From assembly GCA_946011705.1 (NCBI GenBank), contig CAMGCA010000053.1, positions 1 to 9,649 of the forward strand: a stretch of DNA of 9,649 bases, given 5' to 3'. The notes under the pieces are model-generated. The model was not told the DNA's origin. It searched no databases and saw only the letters and a list, made by a program, of their open reading frames with translations. The position numbers and the translations under genes were made by a program. This DNA comes from an uncultured Clostridia bacterium (lineage in GTDB: Bacteria > Bacillota > Clostridia > Oscillospirales > Oscillospiraceae). Of the stretch, positions 7,076 to 9,649 are shown one piece after another (within the stretch, counting starts at the first letter, position 1; every line of letters starts with the position of its first letter).

Positions 7076-8191
7076 ATGAAACGAACGCTGCTGCCGCTGT
7101 TTTTCGCGCTGAGCCTGCTGCTGGGGGGCTGCGGCTGGCTGAACGGAAGCTTTGTATCCGTGACACCCCACGAGGCCCCCAAGCAGGTCGCCCACGCGGA
7201 TACCATTACCGCTGCCAATTACAAGGATTTTCTGGCTGCCCTGAAACAGCTGGTGGCCGCCGGAACGGAGGTTGCCGCCATCCATGTGGAGGAGTATCCG
7301 GAGAAGGCGCTGGAAGCGGGCATCCGGCGGGCGGTCTATACCGTGATGCTCAACGACCCCATCGGCGCCTACGCGGTGGAGGATATCCAGTACGAGATCG
7401 GTTCCAGCAGCGGCCTGCCCGCCGTGTCCATTACGGTTTCTTACCGCCACAACTCCACGGAGCTGCAGCGTATCCGCAGGGCGGCAGGCATCACCCAGGC
7501 CCGAAGCATCACCGCCAACGCGCTGGAAAGCTATGAGGCGGGGATTGTGCTGCTGGTGGGCCAGTATGAGGAAACGGATTTTTCCCAGTTCGTCCAGGAC
7601 TACGCCAGAGAGCACCCGGAGACCATTATGGAGGTTCCCCAGGTGACGCAGGCTCTCTACGGCACCGGCGAGAGCCGGGTGGTGGAGCTGATCTTCTCCT
7701 ACCAGACCAGCCGGGATTCCCTGCGCCGAATGCAGACTCAGGTGAAGCCGGTGTTCGAGTCGGCGGTGCTCTACGTCAGCGGCGACGGAGACGACTACCA
7801 GAAATTCTCCCAGCTCTACGCCTTCCTCATGGAGCGCTTTGACTACAAGCTGGAAACCTCCATCACGCCCACCTACAGCCTTTTGCGCCACGGTATCGGC
7901 GACAGCCGGGCCTTCGCCCAGGTCTACGCCGCCATGTGCCGGGACGCGGGACTGACCTGCATAACCGTCACCGGCACCCGGGACGGCGAACCCTGGACAT
8001 GGAACATCATTCTGGACGGGGAGGAATACTACCATGTGGATTTGCTGCGGTGCAGCGAACGCGGAAAGTACCGGGAGCTTACGGACGAGGAGATGGAAGG
8101 GTATGTCTGGGACTATTCCGACTATCCCGCCTGCACCGGCAAACCAGTTCCGGAGCTGACTGCGGCGGCGGAAACCCGGCCCGCAGAATAA
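7076..8191 (+). CDS. Lipoprotein with a degenerate transglutaminase-like domain
   Basis: A 371-residue predicted lipoprotein. The signal peptide is MKRT plus a leucine-rich core, ending in the lipobox LLGGC with Cys19 as the lipidated residue, so it should sit on the outer face of the membrane. Residues 35-240 are mixed alpha/beta and match nothing I recognise. The C-terminal part (about 255-340) resembles the transglutaminase-like fold: GDSRAFAQVYAAMCRDAGL, then VTGTRDGEPWTWN, then YYHVDLL. Aligned with the family pattern (GVCxGYA, HAWN, VD), the nucleophile Cys is Ser277, the His is Trp307, and only Asp322 remains. I infer a binding or scaffold role rather than catalysis. AAAGGGG lies seven bases before the ATG, and only 12 bp separate it from the YitT gene, so the two are probably cotranscribed. 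No terminator follows before the tRNA promoter. Confidence 0.85.
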   Translation: MKRTLLPLFFALSLLLGGCGWLNGSFVSVTPHEAPKQVAHADTITAANYKDFLAALKQLVAAGTEVAAIHVEEYPEKALEAGIRRAVYTVMLNDPIGAYAVEDIQYEIGSSSGLPAVSITVSYRHNSTELQRIRRAAGITQARSITANALESYEAGIVLLVGQYEETDFSQFVQDYAREHPETIMEVPQVTQALYGTGESRVVELIFSYQTSRDSLRRMQTQVKPVFESAVLYVSGDGDDYQKFSQLYAFLMERFDYKLETSITPTYSLLRHGIGDSRAFAQVYAAMCRDAGLTCITVTGTRDGEPWTWNIILDGEEYYHVDLLRCSERGKYRELTDEEMEGYVWDYSDYPACTGKPVPELTAAAETRPAE

Positions 8192-8216
8192 TCTTGAAGA
8201 ATTTTGAAATTGGGGC

Positions 8217-8244
8217 TTGACAAATCTCAAAAAATCGCTATAAT
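8217..8244 (+). promoter_or_regulatory. Promoter of the tRNA-Gly gene
   Basis: Perfect TTGACA (8217-8222) and perfect TATAAT (8239-8244) with a 16-base spacer; the tRNA starts 15 bases further on. It begins 25 bases after the lipoprotein stop, so the tRNA need not depend on read-through from the upstream operon. Confidence 0.9.
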
Positions 8245-8258
8245 AAGCTATGTTCGTT

Positions 8259-8334
8259 GCGGGCGTAGCTCATCCGGTAGAGCGCCACCTTGCCAAGGTG
8301 GAGGTAGCGAGTTCGAGCCTCGTCGCCCGCTCCA
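8259..8334 (+). tRNA. tRNA-Gly (anticodon GCC)
   Basis: A 76-base cloverleaf. The acceptor stem is GCGGGCG (8259-8265) with CGCCCGC (8324-8330), then discriminator T and an encoded CCA (8332-8334). The D-arm is GCTC/GAGC, the anticodon stem CCACC/GGTGG encloses the loop TTGCCAA, and the T-arm GCGAG/CTCGT (closing on a G-T pair) holds TTCGAGC. The GCC anticodon and the U discriminator both fit glycine; it reads GGC and GGU codons. It has its own promoter and terminator, making it a single-gene unit. Its last 21 bases and the bases just beyond are repeated at 8473-8498. Confidence 0.97.
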
Positions 8335-8336
8335 TA

Positions 8337-8368
8337 AGAGCAGATGCTTTCAGCATCTGCTCTTTTTT
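8337..8368 (+). terminator. Rho-independent terminator of the tRNA-Gly unit
   Basis: A perfect 12-bp stem, AGAGCAGATGCT (8337-8348) with AGCATCTGCTCT (8352-8363), a 3-base loop, and a T run to 8368. It starts two bases after the CCA end. With no other terminator after the lipoprotein gene, it may also stop transcripts from the upstream operon. Confidence 0.95.
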
Positions 8369-8397
8369 GCAATCTACACAGGCTCGAACGATTGAAT

Positions 8398-8468
8398 TCG
8401 ACAGTCCGGTGGACTGTCGATCCTCGCCGGCTTGACGGCGAGGATACTATATGTTTGCGAAGCAAACA
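8398..8468. repeat. Cluster of three consecutive perfect hairpins
   Basis: Three back-to-back inverted repeats: TCGACAGTCC/GGACTGTCGA (8398-8407, 8411-8420; 3-base loop), TCCTCGCCG/CGGCGAGGA (8421-8429, 8436-8444; 6-base loop), and TGTTTGC/GCAAACA (8452-8458, 8462-8468; 3-base loop). None is followed by a T run, so these are not ordinary terminators. The cluster sits between the tRNA-Gly terminator and the partial copy of the tRNA 3' end, which suggests it belongs to a small inserted element. No protein is encoded. Confidence 0.8.
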
Positions 8469-8472
8469 GCGG

Positions 8473-8498
8473 CGAGCCTCGTCGCCCGCTCCATAAGA
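8473..8498 (+). repeat. 26-bp direct copy of the tRNA-Gly 3' end (possible att site)
   Basis: Identical to 8314-8339: the end of the T-loop, 3' T-stem, acceptor strand CGCCCGC, discriminator T, CCA and the next five bases. The match then continues as GCAGAT after one extra A in this copy. The two copies are 159 bp apart in direct orientation. It is not a functional tRNA, since everything upstream of the T-loop end is missing. A tRNA 3'-end duplication of this size is what tRNA-targeting integrases leave behind; partial deletion of a tandem tRNA gene is the other explanation. Confidence 0.85.
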
Positions 8499-8537
8499 AG
8501 CAGATTATTCACTAAAGAGGAATTTAATTGATTTAGA

Positions 8538-8664
8538 TGTCATTGCGAGGAGGGCGAAGCCCGACGTGGCAATCCGTTCTCCTTTTGGAAATGTTCGTCA
8601 TCAAAGCGTGAAAGGGGATGCGGATTGCCACACCAGTGACATCGGTCACTGGTTCGCAATGACA
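8538..8664. repeat. 127-bp palindromic repeat with nested hairpins (TGTCATTGCGAG family)
   Basis: The outer arms TGTCATTGCGA (8538-8548) and TCGCAATGACA (8654-8664) are perfectly complementary. So are the inner arms GTGGCAATCCG (8566-8576) and CGGATTGCCAC (8621-8631). Between the arms on each side is a further hairpin: GGGC-GAA-GCCC (8552-8562) and CCAGTGAC/GTCACTGG (8633-8652). The whole can fold as a branched cruciform. It is non-coding. Its ends TGTCAT...ATGACA are the same as those of the 3711-3813 repeat, although the interiors differ. The rest of 8369-8785 holds only the hairpins, the tRNA fragment and the terminator listed separately. Confidence 0.85.
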
Positions 8665-8738
8665 GTCGGTTAATCAGCAAAAGCACAATTTACCTGCCTA
8701 CTGCGTGTTCCTGATATGCTTTTTCTACGATACACAGG

Positions 8739-8776
8739 AACTCCCCCTGACTCCGTGATGGGAATCAGGGGGAGTT
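8739..8776. terminator. Hairpin terminator downstream of asnS, probably bidirectional
   Basis: A 12-bp perfect stem, AACTCCCCCTGA (8739-8750) with TCAGGGGGAGTT (8765-8776), and a 14-base loop. It begins nine bases beyond the asnS stop codon on the minus strand, the right place for that gene's terminator. The T-rich tail (TTTGTATTTT) is better on the plus-strand side, so it may also block plus-strand transcripts heading into asnS. Confidence 0.8.
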
Positions 8777-8785
8777 TGTATTTTC

Positions 8786-9649
8786 TTACAGATCGCAGTT
8801 GCCCACGGTCCGGGGGAAAGGGATGGCGTCGCGGATGTTGCCGATGCCGGTCAGGTACATGACGCAGCGCTCAAAGCCCAGACCGAAGCCTGCGTGGCGG
8901 GCGGAGCCGTACTTGCGCAGATCCAGATAGAAGGCGTAGTCCTCGGGCTTCATGCCCAGCTCCTCAATGCGGGCCTTCAGAATCTCGTAGTTGTCCTCAC
9001 GCTGAGAGCCGCCGATAATCTCGCCGATGCCGGGCACCAGGCAGTCCATAGCCGCCACGGTCTTGCCGTCGGGGTTCAGCTTCATATAGAAGGCCTTGAT
9101 CTCCTTGGGGTAATCGGTGACGAAGACGGGCTTTTTGAAGACCACTTCGGTCAGATACCGCTCGTGCTCGGTCTGCAGGTCGGTGCCCCAGTGGACGGGG
9201 TACTCGAACTGGTCGTTGTGCTGCTCCAGCAGCGCCACGGCGTCGGTGTAGGTGATGCGGCCGAAGTCATTGTTCAGAACATTGTTCAGACGATCCAGCA
9301 GGCCCTTGTCCAGGAACTGGTTGAAGAAGGCCATTTCCTCGGGGGCGTGCTCCAGAACATAGGAAATGATATACTTAATCATATCCTCCGCCAGACGCAT
9401 ATCGTCCTGCAGGTCGGCGAAGGCGATCTCCGGCTCGATCATCCAGAACTCGGCGGCGTGGCGGGTGGTGTTGGAGTTCTCAGCCCGGAAGGTAGGGCCG
9501 AAGGTATAGATGTTGCGGAAGGCCATGGCGAAGGTCTCGCCGTTGAGCTGGCCGGACACCGTCAGGTTGGTGGGCTTGCCGTAGAAGTCCTGGGAGTAGT
9601 CCACCTTGCCGTCCTCGGTCTTGGGCACGTTGTTCAGGTCCAGGGTGGT
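8786..9649 (-). CDS. asnS: Asparaginyl-tRNA synthetase, C-terminal part (5' end outside window)
   Basis: This class IIb aminoacyl-tRNA synthetase charges tRNA-Asn with asparagine in the cytoplasm. The window holds the last 287 residues plus stop; the frame stays open to base 9649, so the N-terminal anticodon-binding domain and start lie to the right. Class II motif 2 is visible as [15 protein letters not shown], followed by the AsnRS-type [14 protein letters not shown]. Motif 3 is [15 protein letters not shown], and the C-terminus is the characteristic [25 protein letters not shown] also matches the AsnRS catalytic core. AspRS is less likely because of the motif 2 context and the short C-terminal end without an AspRS insertion. 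Nothing is broken in the visible part. Any upstream T-box or promoter would be outside the window. Confidence 0.95.
   Translation of the reverse strand, partial: TTLDLNNVPKTEDGKVDYSQDFYGKPTNLTVSGQLNGETFAMAFRNIYTFGPTFRAENSNTTRHAAEFWMIEPEIAFADLQDDMRLAEDMIKYIISYVLEHAPEEMAFFNQFLDKGLLDRLNNVLNNDFGRITYTDAVALLEQHNDQFEYPVHWGTDLQTEHERYLTEVVFKKPVFVTDYPKEIKAFYMKLNPDGKTVAAMDCLVPGIGEIIGGSQREDNYEILKARIEELGMKPEDYAFYLDLRKYGSARHAGFGLGFERCVMYLTGIGNIRDAIPFPRTVGNCDL

Noticed and set aside
6113..8230. 705-codon open frame on the minus strand opposite the YitT and lipoprotein genes
   Set aside because: Its product is rich in His, Gln, Gly and Arg without motifs, as expected from the complement of GC-rich codons. 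The opposite strand encodes clear YitT and lipoprotein motifs with good ribosome binding sites.
8204..8465. Short open frames across the tRNA-Gly gene and terminator
   Set aside because: They run through the tRNA cloverleaf and the terminator hairpin and show no protein features.
8473..8498. A second tRNA gene
   Set aside because: Only the end of the T-loop, 3' T-stem, 3' acceptor strand and CCA are present; the preceding bases cannot form a D-arm or anticodon arm.

Overview
The window looks like a piece of a moderately GC-rich Clostridia chromosome. Protein style (a divergent Clostridia-type topoisomerase pair, a YitT-family membrane protein, a YhfW-like FAD/Rieske oxidoreductase), AGGAG-type ribosome binding sites and strong TTGACA/TATAAT promoters point to a gut Oscillospiraceae/Ruminococcaceae relative. 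The exact genus cannot be read from the sequence alone.

Layout. (1) Positions 59-1360, minus strand: an FAD-dependent oxidoreductase with a C-terminal Rieske domain, interrupted by one in-frame TAA and so probably a pseudogene. (2) Positions 1361-1577: a divergent intergenic region with a 71-bp palindromic repeat and a near-consensus promoter for the topoisomerase gene. (3) Positions 1578-6197, plus strand: the B and A subunits of a type IIA topoisomerase (topoisomerase IV-like), separated by 393 bp. Almost all of that gap is a 370-bp element with 49-bp inverted ends, and a second 103-bp palindromic repeat sits inside it. (4) Positions 6200-8191: a YitT-family membrane protein and a lipoprotein with a catalytically degenerate transglutaminase fold, packed closely behind the A subunit as a likely operon. 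(5) Positions 8217-8368: a tRNA-Gly(GCC) unit with its own promoter and a strong terminator. (6) Positions 8369-8785: gene-free DNA holding three consecutive perfect hairpins, a 26-bp copy of the tRNA 3' end and a 127-bp palindromic repeat. (7) Positions 8786-9649, minus strand: the C-terminal part of asparaginyl-tRNA synthetase, running off the right edge.

Most genes are housekeeping: DNA decatenation, translation and envelope. I do not see a convincing new multi-gene system. The points that reward a second look are the repeat-rich gaps (the inverted-repeat element splitting the topoisomerase pair, and the tRNA 3'-end duplication flanking three hairpins), the lost catalytic residues of the transglutaminase-like lipoprotein, the nonsense codon in the Rieske oxidoreductase, and the unusual drug-pocket and clamp residues of the topoisomerase.
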